Shown here: positions 19,634 to 28,229 of the stretch, in pieces
Position numbering within the stretch: position 1 is the first letter of the stretch
How the letters are laid out: every line of letters begins with the position of its first letter
Assembly (NCBI RefSeq): GCF_019039255.1
Contig: NZ_CP077062.1
Location: 2,418,001-2,482,000 of the forward strand
Direction of reading: 5' to 3'
DNA from: Nocardioides panacis
GTDB taxonomy: Bacteria; Actinomycetota; Actinomycetes; Propionibacteriales; Nocardioidaceae
DNA length: 64,000 nt
Position numbers and translations under genes: made by a program
Notes under the pieces: generated by a model
The model's database searches: none
Told to the model about the DNA's origin: nothing
The model's input: the letters and a program-made list of their open reading frames with translations, nothing else

Positions 19634-21158
19634 CCCGTCCTGTCATCTCCTCGCGCAGCACGACCCGGTCGTCGAACGGGTGCACCGTGCCGGCTACCTC
19701 CTGGCCGGTCTCGTGGCCCTTGCCGGCCACCACGACGGTGTCGCCGTCGGCGGCCAGGGACACCGCGAGCGCGATCGCCGCGCGCCGGTCGCCGACCTCG
19801 CGCAGCTCGGCGCGCTCCGCGGCGGGGACCGCCTCCGCGCCGGCCAGCACTTCGCCGCGGATCGCGGCCGGGTCCTCGCTGCGCGGGTTGTCGTCGGTCA
19901 CCACCAGCACGTCGCCGAGCCGGGCCGCGATCTCGCCCATGATCGGCCGCTTGCCGGGGTCCCGGTCGCCGCCGGCGCCGAGCACGACCAGCAGCCGGCC
20001 GGTGGTCAGCGCGCGCAGCGCGCGCAGGGCGGCGGTCACCGCGTCGGGCTTGTGGGCGTAGTCCACGACGGCCAGGAACCCCTGGCCGGCGTCCACCTGC
20101 TCCAGCCGCCCGGGCACCCCGCCCGAGGCGCCCATCGCGGCGGCGACCGCGGCGGCGTCGAAGCCGGCCTCGCCCAGCGCCGCGATCGCGCACAGCGCGT
20201 TGGCCACGTTGAAGTCACCGGTCAGCGGCACCCGTGCGGGGAACGACTCGCCGCTGGGCGCGTGCACGGTGAAGGTCGACCCGGTGGGCTCCAGCACCAC
20301 GTCGCCGGCCCGCCAGTCGGCCTCCGCGCCGGCCGCGGAGAACGTCCGCACCGGGACCGTGGCCTCGCGGACGAGCCGGCGGCCGTGCTCGTCGTCGACG
20401 TTGACCAGGCCCAGCCGGGCGCGCCCGGGCGTGAACAGCGACGCCTTGGCCGCGAAGTACTCCTCGACGTCGGCGTGGAAGTCGAGGTGGTCGCGGCCCA
20501 GGTTGGTGAAGCACGCCACGTCGAACACGACGCCGTCCACCCGGCCCATCACCAGCGCGTGGCTGGAGACCTCCATCGCGCAGGCCGCGACGCCGCGCTC
20601 GGCCATCACCGCGAACAGCGCGTGCAGGTCGGGCGCCTCCGGCGTGGTCAGGGACGTCTTCACGTCGACGCCCGCGACCCGGGTGCCGACGGTGCCGACG
20701 ACCGCGGCGGGCACGCCGGCCGCGGACAGCGCCGCCTCGGCGAGCCGGGTGGTGGTGGTCTTGCCCTGGGTGCCGGTCACCGCGACCATGCGCAGCCGCT
20801 GGGCGGGCCTGCCGTAGATCCGGGCGGCCAGGTCGCCGACCACCTCGCGGGGCCGCTCCACGACGAGCACCGGCACCGCGGCGTCGGGGCACTGCAGCGC
20901 GCCGGCCGGGTCGGTGAGCACGGCGACCGCCCCGTCGCGGACCGCCTGGTCGACGTACGACGCACCGTGCGCGCGGGCACCGGCGGGCGCGACGTACAGG
21001 TCGCCGGGGTGCACGCGCAGCGAGCTGATGGTCGCGCCGGTCAGCACCACGCCGAGGTCACCGCGACGGTCCACGAGCAGGTCCCCGAGCCACTCGACGA
21101 CGTCCTGGAGAGGGGTCTCCACCGGCACGGCGGGACGCAGTGGAACGAGGTCGGGCAC
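19623..21158 (-). CDS. murE: UDP-MurNAc-L-Ala-D-Glu--diaminopimelate ligase MurE
   Basis: Adds the third stem-peptide residue. 511 aa. Motifs: P-loop AVTGTQGKTTTTRLAEA, TTPEAPDL, EVSSHAL, NLGRDHLDFHADVEEY, and TDDNPRSEDP. The DNPR tetrapeptide is the signature of diaminopimelate-adding MurE (Lys enzymes have other residues), so the wall is DAP-type. The GTG start at 21158 (MPDLVPLRPAVPVETPL) is the best of weak choices; no strong ribosome site is seen. It lies 23 nt after ftsI. Confidence 0.95.
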   Translation of the reverse strand: MPDLVPLRPAVPVETPLQDVVEWLGDLLVDRRGDLGVVLTGATISSLRVHPGDLYVAPAGARAHGASYVDQAVRDGAVAVLTDPAGALQCPDAAVPVLVVERPREVVGDLAARIYGRPAQRLRMVAVTGTQGKTTTTRLAEAALSAAGVPAAVVGTVGTRVAGVDVKTSLTTPEAPDLHALFAVMAERGVAACAMEVSSHALVMGRVDGVVFDVACFTNLGRDHLDFHADVEEYFAAKASLFTPGRARLGLVNVDDEHGRRLVREATVPVRTFSAAGAEADWRAGDVVLEPTGSTFTVHAPSGESFPARVPLTGDFNVANALCAIAALGEAGFDAAAVAAAMGASGGVPGRLEQVDAGQGFLAVVDYAHKPDAVTAALRALRALTTGRLLVVLGAGGDRDPGKRPIMGEIAARLGDVLVVTDDNPRSEDPAAIRGEVLAGAEAVPAAERAELREVGDRRAAIALAVSLAADGDTVVVAGKGHETGQEVAGTVHPFDDRVVLREEMTGRVAR

Positions 21159-21181
21159 GCACGAGAGGGTACCGGTCGCGG

Positions 21182-23020
21182 TCACCACTCGATGCGGGGC
21201 GTGGGGGCGACGCTGCCGGTCGGCGGTACGGCGTACTTCTGCAGGGCGTAGCTCATGATCTTCTTGAACGCCGGTCCGCCGACCGATCCGCCCCCGCCGC
21301 CGTTCTTCGGGTCCTGGACCACGACGTAGACCATGAAGCGCGGCTTGTCGGCGGGTGCGAAGCCGGCGAACGACACCGTGAACGTGCCGTCGTAGCACCC
21401 GCAGTGCTCGCCCACGCGCTGGGCGGTGCCGGTCTTGCCTGCCACCCGGTAGCCCTCGATGCCGGCGCTGGCGGCCGTGCCCGTCTCCGGGTTGGTGACC
21501 GACTCCATCATGCGGGCGGTCAGCCGGGCGGCGCGGGCGCTGATCACCCGGTGCGTGGTGGTGGTGTCCGAGCCGACGACGTCCCCGCCGGAGGTGGTCG
21601 CCCGGCCCTTGACCAGGCTGGGCTTCACGTAGACGCCGCCGTTGGCGACGGTGTTCACCGCGGCGGCCATCTGGACGGCGTTCACGGCCAGGCCCTGCCC
21701 GAAGGCGATGGTGTCCTGGTTGATCTGCGACCAGTCCTTCCAGCTGTTCAGGACGCCGGCGGTCTCGCCCTGCACGCCGATCCCGGTGCGCGCACCGAGG
21801 CCGAACTTGCGCAGGTAGTCGTAGAGCTCCTTGTGCTTGAACTGGCTGGCCGCGAGCACCGTGCCGATGTTGGAGGACTTCGCGATCACGCCGGTCAGCG
21901 TCAGGTGCAGCTTGGGGTGCACGAAGTAGTCGTGGATCACCCGGTCGCCACGCGGCAGCATCGACGGGACGGTGATCTTGGTGTTCGGGGTGACCTTGCC
22001 GGCGTCGATCAGCGACGAGGCGGTCAGCACCTTCTCGACCGAGCCCGGCTCGTAGACGTCGCGCAGCGCGCGGGAGCCGAGGTTGCCCTTGGAGGACAGG
22101 CTCGGCTGGTTGGCGTCGAAGGTCGGGTAGTCGGCGAGCGCGAGCAGCTGCCCGGTGTGGGTGTCCATCACCACCGCCGAGCCCGACGAGCCGCCGGAGC
22201 CCTGGACGGCGGAGCGGACGACCCGCTGGGTGTACCACTGCACGTCGCGGTCGATGGTGAGCTGCAGGTCGTGGCCGCTGCGCGGCGGGACCGTGCTGTT
22301 GTCGCCGAGCGGGATCCGGTTGCCGCCGCCGGTCTCGTACGACGCGGAGCCGTCCTTGCCCGACAGCATCGTGTCGAACATCAGCTCGGCGCCCTCGCCG
22401 GCGTCCCCCTGGTCGTTGGTGAAGCCGACCAGGTTGGCGGCGACGTCGTCGGCCGGGTAGGTCCGGACCGGGTCGCGCCGGGTGTCGATGCCCTTGTAGC
22501 CGCGGCGGTCGATCTCGCCGACGACCGACGTGGCCAGCGTGGAGGGCACCCGCCGGGCGACGTACTGGAACTGGGTGTCCGGCTTGCGGAGCCGGCTGAG
22601 CATGTCGAAGTAGTCCACGTCGAGGCGCCGGGCCAGGATCGTGGCGATCGCGCTGGCGTTCTTCACGGTCAGCTGCGGGTCGGCGATGATCATCAGCCCG
22701 TCGACGGACTCCGCGAGGGCGACGCCGTTGCGGTCGGTGATCGTGCCGCGGGTCGCCGGCAGGGTCACCGTCACGGCGCCCTCGGAGCGGGCCTTCGCGA
22801 CGTACGCCTGCGCGTCGACGCCCTGGAGCTGGAACAGCCGGGCCGCGAAGACCGAGACGACCATCGCGATCAGCAGGAACCCGATCCTCAGCCGGACCAG
22901 CGAGGGACCGCGCAGCGACCTGAGCCGCGGCCGGCTCGTGCGGCGCTGCTGGTTCGTGCCTCGCGGCTGGGGACGTCCCGGACGTGGTCCTCCGGGACGG
23001 GGGCGGCTGCCCTGGGTCAA
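21182..23020 (-). CDS. ftsI: FtsI/PBP3 septal transpeptidase
   Basis: Class B penicillin-binding protein, 612 aa. An Arg/Pro-rich cytoplasmic tail (1-42) precedes one TM helix (VRLRIGFLLIAMVVSVFAARL). The dimerisation domain starts at TRGTITDRNGVALAES. Transpeptidase motifs: SxxK in EPGSVEKVLTAS (the more usual sequence is STFK, so two variable positions differ), SxN in IAKSSNIGTV, and KTG in VAGKTGTAQRVGE. ATG 23020 overlaps the ftsL stop (ATGA). A Cys pair (HCGCYDG) lies just after KTG. Confidence 0.96.
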   Translation of the reverse strand: MTQGSRPRPGGPRPGRPQPRGTNQQRRTSRPRLRSLRGPSLVRLRIGFLLIAMVVSVFAARLFQLQGVDAQAYVAKARSEGAVTVTLPATRGTITDRNGVALAESVDGLMIIADPQLTVKNASAIATILARRLDVDYFDMLSRLRKPDTQFQYVARRVPSTLATSVVGEIDRRGYKGIDTRRDPVRTYPADDVAANLVGFTNDQGDAGEGAELMFDTMLSGKDGSASYETGGGNRIPLGDNSTVPPRSGHDLQLTIDRDVQWYTQRVVRSAVQGSGGSSGSAVVMDTHTGQLLALADYPTFDANQPSLSSKGNLGSRALRDVYEPGSVEKVLTASSLIDAGKVTPNTKITVPSMLPRGDRVIHDYFVHPKLHLTLTGVIAKSSNIGTVLAASQFKHKELYDYLRKFGLGARTGIGVQGETAGVLNSWKDWSQINQDTIAFGQGLAVNAVQMAAAVNTVANGGVYVKPSLVKGRATTSGGDVVGSDTTTTHRVISARAARLTARMMESVTNPETGTAASAGIEGYRVAGKTGTAQRVGEHCGCYDGTFTVSFAGFAPADKPRFMVYVVVQDPKNGGGGGSVGGPAFKKIMSYALQKYAVPPTGSVAPTPRIEW

Positions 23021-23616
23021 CGCTGGCTCCCCTGCTTGCGGGTCCGGTCGTGGGCCTTCTTTGTACCCGTCGCGGCGGTGCCGTCCGCGGAGGCCGCGCC
23101 GTCACCGGCGGACGTCTTCGCGGTCGTGTCCGGCTTGACCTCGATGACGATCGGGGTGGGCCGCAGGTTGGCCGGCTTGCGGGTCGGCAGCGGGGTGACC
23201 CGCAGCGCGTTCTCGGGGGTCGCCGCGGTGGGCTTGCCGAGCACCTTGCCGTCGGAGAGCCGGATGAAGGCCGGGCTGGTGGCCGGGACCATGCCCATCT
23301 TCTGGGCCTTGACCGCGACCCGCTGCGGGTCGCGCAGCGCGTCGAGCTCCATGACCAGCGACTGCTCGCGGGCGTCGAGGGCGGCGGACCGCTCCTCCAT
23401 GGCCGTCGAGGTGAACGACGCCTGCTGCATGGAGGTGTTGAAGCACAGCAGGCCGGCGACGCCGCCGACCAGCAGCAGGGAGACCAGGACCACGAACGGC
23501 ACCCGGGCGGCGCTCCGGCCCGGGGCGCGGGGCACGACCGACAGCCGGGCCCGCTCCACGGCCGCCTCGGCGATCCGGGGCACCCGGTTCCGTGCCTGGT
23601 TCATCAACGCGCTCAT
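23017..23616 (-). CDS. ftsL: FtsL-like division protein
   Basis: Bitopic divisome protein positioned between rsmH and ftsI, as ftsL always is in the dcw cluster. 199 aa. Cytoplasmic part about 1-37, TM helix VPFVVLVSLLLVGGVAGLLCF, then a periplasmic coiled coil (TAMEERSAALDAREQSLVMELDALRDPQRVAVKAQKMGM), followed by a disordered Thr/Ala/Lys-rich tail of about 80 residues that is longer than in most FtsL proteins. GGGGAG lies 5-6 nt before the ATG. Family assignment rests on topology and position. Confidence 0.88.
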   Translation of the reverse strand: MSALMNQARNRVPRIAEAAVERARLSVVPRAPGRSAARVPFVVLVSLLLVGGVAGLLCFNTSMQQASFTSTAMEERSAALDAREQSLVMELDALRDPQRVAVKAQKMGMVPATSPAFIRLSDGKVLGKPTAATPENALRVTPLPTRKPANLRPTPIVIEVKPDTTAKTSAGDGAASADGTAATGTKKAHDRTRKQGSQR

Positions 23617-23653
23617 CTCGGCTCCCCATCCCTCGTGCTGCTCTCGACCCGTG

Positions 23654-24628
23654 TCATGCCACTGCTCCTGCGTGCACCCGCTCGACGGCCCGCAGCCGGA
23701 CCGACGCGGCGCGCGGGTTGGCCTCGATCTCCGCCGGCGAGGCCTTCTCCGACCCGGACCCCCGCGTCACCAGCCGCAGCGCCGGCTCGTGCCCCTCGGG
23801 CACGAACGGCAGGTCCGGCGGCAGGTCGTTGCGCGTCGCCCGCGCGAACACGTGCTTGGTGATCCGGTCCTCGAGCGAGTGGTAGCTCATGACCACCACG
23901 CGCCCGCCGACCCCGATGGCGTCCACCGCGGCCGGGATCGCCCGGCGCAGCACGCCGAGCTCGTCGTTGACCTCGATCCGCAGCGCCTGGAAGGTGCGCT
24001 TCGCGGGGTGTCCCCCGGTGCGCCGCGCGGGGGCCGGGATCGAGGCGTAGAGCAGCTCGACGAGCCGCCCCGAGGTGGTGAAGGGCTCCTTGGCGCGCTC
24101 GCGGACCACGGCCTCGGCGATCCGGCGGGCGAACCGCTCCTCGCCGTAGTGCTTGAGGATCCGGGTGAGTTCCTCGACCGGGTACTCGTTGAGCACGTCC
24201 GCGGCGGTGGGTCCCCCGGTGTCGTCCATCCGCATGTCGAGCGGGGCGTCCTGGGAGTAGGCGAAGCCCCGCTCGCGCAGGTCGAGCTGCATGGAGGAGA
24301 CGCCGAGGTCGAACAGCACGGCGTCGACGGACGGGTGGCCGAGCTCGTCGAGCACGTCGGCGATCTCGTCGTACACCGCGTGCACGAAGGTGACCCGGTC
24401 GCCGTACGGCGCCAGGCGCTCGCGGCTGCGGTCCAGGGCGTGCACGTCGCGGTCGATGCCGATCACGTGGGCCTGGGGGCAGCGCTCGAGGACGGCCTCG
24501 GTGTGACCGCCGAGGCCGAGCGTGGCGTCGATCATCAGGGTCCGCTCCCGGTCGGGGCGGTCCAGGGAGGGCGCGACCAGAGCGACGACCCGGTCGAGCA
24601 GCACCGGGACGTGGCTGGCGTTCGTCAT
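23654..24628 (-). CDS. rsmH: 16S rRNA m4C1402 methyltransferase RsmH
   Basis: SAM-dependent methyltransferase (MraW) acting on C1402 of 16S rRNA. 324 aa. The start [15 protein letters not shown] at 24628 fits the conserved HxPVLL N-terminus. SAM site [55 protein letters not shown] and [12 protein letters not shown] are intact, as is [11 protein letters not shown] small membrane-protein gene ends 11 nt upstream. Confidence 0.97.
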   Translation of the reverse strand: MTNASHVPVLLDRVVALVAPSLDRPDRERTLMIDATLGLGGHTEAVLERCPQAHVIGIDRDVHALDRSRERLAPYGDRVTFVHAVYDEIADVLDELGHPSVDAVLFDLGVSSMQLDLRERGFAYSQDAPLDMRMDDTGGPTAADVLNEYPVEELTRILKHYGEERFARRIAEAVVRERAKEPFTTSGRLVELLYASIPAPARRTGGHPAKRTFQALRIEVNDELGVLRRAIPAAVDAIGVGGRVVVMSYHSLEDRITKHVFARATRNDLPPDLPFVPEGHEPALRLVTRGSGSEKASPAEIEANPRAASVRLRAVERVHAGAVA

Positions 24629-24639
24629 CTCGGAATCGC

Positions 24640-24780
24640 CTAGCCCGCCACGCGCACGAGGAGCAGCAGCGCCAGGGCGACGGCGGTGGACGCCGCCGCG
24701 GAGAAGGCGATCACCACGACGCCGTCGCGGACGTCGTGGCGGACCCTGCGGTCCGCCGCGGTGACCTGCGTGCTCGTCAT
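24640..24780 (-). CDS. 46-aa single-pass membrane protein between mraZ and rsmH
   Basis: ATG 24780 to TAG 24640. A charged N-terminal part ([15 protein letters not shown]) is followed by one hydrophobic stretch of about 25 residues (starting [18 protein letters not shown]), with a short basic end (VRVAG). Codon choice is GC3-rich like its neighbours. It ends 11 nt before rsmH in the same direction, which suggests co-translation in the dcw operon. No strong ribosome site was found. Function unknown; the location suggests a division-linked role, and its size means it is easily missed. Confidence 0.6.
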   Translation of the reverse strand: MTSTQVTAADRRVRHDVRDGVVVIAFSAAASTAVALALLLLVRVAG

Positions 24781-24958
24781 GGTGTCGACCCAACTGCTCG
24801 GATGTGGAGGTGCTGCCTGCCTGTGCCTGCCGGGTTCGCCGGGCCAGGTCCCAGTCCGCCCACTCCTGAGGGAAGTCCCGTTCTGGCACCGGGGAAGGTG
24901 CGCCAGACCGGGGGCAGTGGTGAGCGGACGTGAGACCTCGTCCTACGACTCCGGCTGT

Positions 24959-25417
24959 TCAGTTGTGCTGCTGGGTGGTGCTGGGGGTCAGACCCCCCGG
25001 GAAGACCTCTTCGGAGAGGTCCGCGAAGGCCTGCTCCTGCTGGTCGGAGTAGCTCTGCCACGCCTCGGCGTCCCAGATCTCGATCCGGTTCATCGCGCCG
25101 ATCACGATGCACTCCTTGGTCAGGGACGCGTACTCCCGCAGCATCGGCGGGAGCGTGATGCGGCCCTGCTTGTCCGGCGTCTCGTCCGAGGCGCCGGCGA
25201 AGAACATCCGCACGTAGTCCCGAGCCGCCTTGTTGGTCACCGGCGCCTCGCGCAACCGAGCCGTGAGCGTGCCGAACTCCTCCATGGACCACACGTAGAG
25301 GCAGCGCTCCTGCCCCCGGGTGACCACGAGTCCTTCCGCCAGCTCGTCCCGGAACTTCGCCGGGAGGAACAGTCGGCCCTTGTCATCGAGGCGGGGTGTG
25401 TAGGTGCCGAAGAACAT
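24959..25417 (-). CDS. mraZ: MraZ, dcw-operon transcriptional regulator
   Basis: Ring-forming AbrB-fold DNA-binding protein that represses its own operon in other bacteria. 152 aa, with the two repeated half-domains: [22 protein letters not shown] and [31 protein letters not shown] ribosome site lies just upstream of ATG 25417. First gene of the minus-strand dcw operon, with its own operator just upstream. The 178-nt gap to the small membrane gene shows no other convincing gene. Confidence 0.96.
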   Translation of the reverse strand: MFFGTYTPRLDDKGRLFLPAKFRDELAEGLVVTRGQERCLYVWSMEEFGTLTARLREAPVTNKAARDYVRMFFAGASDETPDKQGRITLPPMLREYASLTKECIVIGAMNRIEIWDAEAWQSYSDQQEQAFADLSEEVFPGGLTPSTTQQHN

Positions 25418-25457
25418 CGGCTCCCCTCCCCATCTCGATGCGAAAGAGCTCCCTCTC

Positions 25458-25482
25458 CTCCACTGCGCTCCACTCTACTCCA
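25458..25482 (-). promoter_or_regulatory. MraZ-type operator, three TGGAG boxes at 10-bp spacing
   Basis: Read on the minus strand: TGGAG-N5-TGGAG-N5-TGGAG (plus-strand ctcca at 25458-25462, 25468-25472 and 25478-25482), ending 41 nt upstream of the mraZ start. MraZ proteins bind direct TGGGN-like repeats separated by 5 nt, so this is the expected self-regulation site. Confidence 0.8.
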
Positions 25483-25638
25483 CTACACACCACCGTCAAC
25501 CATTTCCGCCGTGTCCAGGGGCCCTTTCGCACCCTCCGCAGGCGTGCCGCCCGCGCCGCCCGGTCGCTGCGAGGACGCGGCGAACACGGTGCGAACGCGG
25601 GCGGGGCGCCGGCGACGTACGCCTGACGGGCGCCGGGG

Positions 25639-25686
25639 TGGGGCGGAGTGGAGGACCGGGACGCCCCGCGGTGGGGGGAAGTGGAG
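25639..25686 (+). promoter_or_regulatory. two further MraZ-like box pairs facing moxR
   Basis: TGGGG-N5-TGGAG occurs at 25639-25653 and again at 25672-25686, both on the plus strand in the 431-nt gap between mraZ and moxR. Spacing and sequence match the MraZ box rule, but the region is G-rich, so chance is possible. The rest of the gap holds no gene I can support. Confidence 0.4.
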
Positions 25687-25848
25687 GGATCCGGGGGGGA
25701 GGGGCCACGATTTGGTGGCGAATGCCCGCTTGCCTCGGGCGATGCGGTGACAGCGCTTGAGGGATGAGGTTGACTACACAACACCGAGCAGGAGGACGGC
25801 CGGGGGTGGCACCAGACCCGTCCGGCCGTGGACCAGGAAGAGGACACA

Positions 25849-26859
25849 GTGACCTCAGCCCACGACATGGGGACCCAGCACCGCGAGGACGTCGGCGGCG
25901 CCGACCTCGACACGCTGGCCCGCGTCTCCGGCCGCATCCGGGCCAGCATCGAGAAGGTGATCGAGGGCAAGCCCGAGGTCGCCCGGCTGGCCCTCGTGGT
26001 GATGCTGTCCGAGGGCCACCTGCTCATCGAGGACGTGCCCGGCGTCGGCAAGACGATGCTCGCCAAGGCGCTGGCCCGCTCCATCGACTGCTCGGTGCGC
26101 CGGGTGCAGTTCACCCCCGACCTGCTGCCCTCCGACGTCACCGGCGTCTCGGTGTTCAACCAGGACACCCGCGAGTTCGAGTTCCGGCCCGGCGGCGTGT
26201 TCGCCAACATCGTGGTGGGCGACGAGATCAACCGGGCCTCCCCCAAGACCCAGTCCGCGCTGCTCGAGTGCATGGAGGAGCGACAGGTCACGGTGGACGG
26301 GACGACGTACTTCCTCGACGCGCCGTTCATGGTGATCGCCACCCAGAACCCCATCGAGATGGAGGGCACCTACACGCTGCCCGAGGCGCAGCGGGACCGG
26401 TTCATGGCCCGGGTGTCGATGGGCTACCCCGTCGAGGCCGCCGAGATCGCGATGCTCGACTCGCACACGCGCAGCAACCCGCTCGACGACCTCGAGCCGG
26501 TCGCCGACGCCTCGGAGATCCGCAAGCTCATCGACATCGTCGGCCAGGTCTACGTCTCCGAGGCGGTCCAGCGCTACGCCGTGGCGATCGCCACCGCCAC
26601 CCGCCGGTCGCCCGAGCTGATGCTCGGCGCCTCCCCCCGGGCCACCCTGCACCTGGTCCGCGCCGCCAAGGCCACCGCGGCGATGTCCGGGCGGGACTAC
26701 GTCATCCCCGACGACGTGAAGGACCTCGCGGTGCAGGTGCTCTCGCACCGGCTGCTGACCACCGTCGAGGCCTCCATGAGCGGCCGCACCCCCGAGGCCG
26801 CGCTGCGCCAGATCGTGGCCGGCGTGCCGATGCCCGAGAGCCGCCGCAGCGCCACCTAG
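25849..26859 (+). CDS. MoxR-family AAA+ ATPase
   Basis: AAA+ chaperone-like ATPase that partners with VWA or DUF58 proteins. 336 aa. The GTG start at 25849 (MTSAHDMGTQ) is chosen because GGAAGAGGA lies just upstream; an in-frame GTG at 25828 lacks a ribosome site. Walker A DVPGVGKTMLAKALA, Walker B NIVVGDEINRASPKTQSALLE, sensor 1 PFMVIATQNPIEMEGTYTLPEAQ, and a C-terminal lid with SPRATLHLVRAAKA. First gene of a moxR-DUF58-TgpA operon. Confidence 0.95.
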   Translation: MTSAHDMGTQHREDVGGADLDTLARVSGRIRASIEKVIEGKPEVARLALVVMLSEGHLLIEDVPGVGKTMLAKALARSIDCSVRRVQFTPDLLPSDVTGVSVFNQDTREFEFRPGGVFANIVVGDEINRASPKTQSALLECMEERQVTVDGTTYFLDAPFMVIATQNPIEMEGTYTLPEAQRDRFMARVSMGYPVEAAEIAMLDSHTRSNPLDDLEPVADASEIRKLIDIVGQVYVSEAVQRYAVAIATATRRSPELMLGASPRATLHLVRAAKATAAMSGRDYVIPDDVKDLAVQVLSHRLLTTVEASMSGRTPEAALRQIVAGVPMPESRRSAT

Positions 26860-26888
26860 GGCGCCGCTCCGAGCAGACGAGACCAGCC

Positions 26889-28196
26889 ATGCGTGAAGCA
26901 CTGTCGGCCCTCACCACCCGCGGACGGGCGTTCCTCGCCGCCGGCGGCACCGCGTTCCTGTGCGCGCTGTTCCTCGGGCACGACGAGCTGGTCCGGGTCG
27001 GCGCGCTGCTGATCGTGCTGCCGCTGGCCACCGCGTGGTTCCTGGGGCGCAGCCGCTACCGGCTCGGCCTGGTCCGCTCCATCGCCCCGGCCCAGGTCGC
27101 CGCCGGCCAGCAGGCCCGGGTGCAGCTCGACCTGACCAACGACGGCCGGATGCCGACCGGCCTGCTGCTGCTCGAGGACCAGATCCCCTACGTGCTCGGC
27201 ACCCGGCCCCGGTTCGTGGTCGACAAGATGGGCCCGAAGTGGAAGCGCAGCGTGGGCTACCTCGTGCGCTCCGACGTCCGCGGCAAGTTCGACGTCGGCC
27301 CGATGAAGGTGCGGCTGTCCGACCCGTTCGGCCTCGTCGAGCTCGAGCGCACGTTCCGCACCCGCTCGACGCTGGTGGTCACCCCGCGGGTCGTGCCGCT
27401 GCCCGTCGTACCGCTGTCGGGGGTGTGGACCGGGTCCGGGGACAACCGGCCGCGCGCGTTCGCGAGCGGCAGCGCCGAGGACGTGACGGTGCGGGAGTAC
27501 CACCGTGGCGACGACCTGCGGCGGGTGCACTGGCGCAGCAGCGCGCACGCCGGCGAGCTGATGGTGCGCCGCGAGGAGCAGCCCTGGCAGTCCCGGGCGA
27601 CGCTCTTCGTCGACAACCGCAAGATCGCGCACCGCGGCACGGGCGCGGCCTCCTCGCTGGAGCAGGCAGTCTCCCTGGCCGCGTCGATCGCCGTGCACCT
27701 GGTGCAGCGCGGCTTCAGCGTCCGGCTGGTCACCGCGTCCGGGCCGGACCAGAGCAGCACCTGGCACGAGCACGGCGCCCGGGCGGCCGAGGCCGCTCCC
27801 CTGCTCGAGCAGCTGGCGGTGCTCACCGACACCACGCACCCGCACCTCGACCTGCGCTGGCTTCAGGAGGCCGGCCACTCCGGTCTGCTGATCGCGGTGC
27901 TCGGGGACGTGGCGGAGCACGACAAGCCGGTGCTGACCCGGATGCGGCACTCCGCCTCCGGGGCGCTGGCGGTCGCGCTCGACGTACCTGCCTGGGAGCG
28001 GGGCTCGAGCACCGGGGCGCTCGGCACCGCGCAGGGCACGGCCTGGCTCGGCGCGCACGGCTGGCGGGCCGTCTCGGCCGGGCCCACCGACCCGTTCCCG
28101 GCGGTGTGGCAGGAGCTCGGCACGTCCGGGCGCAGCGCCAACGGACGCAACCGGGAGCCGGCGCCCACCGCACCGCTGACCGGGAACGCGTCATGA
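26889..28196 (+). CDS. DUF58 protein
   Basis: 435 aa. Two N-terminal TM helices (FLAAGGTAFLCALFLG; VGALLIVLPLATAWFLG) precede a beta-rich domain and the DUF58 core. Its signature REYHRGDDLRRVHWRSSAHAGELMVRREE is intact at about residues 202-230, followed by a VWA-like fold. It lies 29 nt after moxR and almost touches the transglutaminase gene. MoxR-DUF58-transglutaminase trios are widespread; function is inferred to be assembly or quality control of exported proteins. Confidence 0.92.
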   Translation: MREALSALTTRGRAFLAAGGTAFLCALFLGHDELVRVGALLIVLPLATAWFLGRSRYRLGLVRSIAPAQVAAGQQARVQLDLTNDGRMPTGLLLLEDQIPYVLGTRPRFVVDKMGPKWKRSVGYLVRSDVRGKFDVGPMKVRLSDPFGLVELERTFRTRSTLVVTPRVVPLPVVPLSGVWTGSGDNRPRAFASGSAEDVTVREYHRGDDLRRVHWRSSAHAGELMVRREEQPWQSRATLFVDNRKIAHRGTGAASSLEQAVSLAASIAVHLVQRGFSVRLVTASGPDQSSTWHEHGARAAEAAPLLEQLAVLTDTTHPHLDLRWLQEAGHSGLLIAVLGDVAEHDKPVLTRMRHSASGALAVALDVPAWERGSSTGALGTAQGTAWLGAHGWRAVSAGPTDPFPAVWQELGTSGRSANGRNREPAPTAPLTGNAS

Positions 28197-28229
28197 CCCC
28201 CCGTCCGGGAGCTGCGTCCGAGCAGCTGG

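Noticed and set aside
24781-24889. Possible coding stretch upstream of the 46-aa gene ([17 protein letters not shown])
   Set aside because: Codon third positions are not GC-rich like the neighbours, and the frame runs into rsmH out of phase.
25828-25848. Upstream GTG start for moxR
   Set aside because: No ribosome site, whereas GTG 25849 has GGAAGAGGA just before it.
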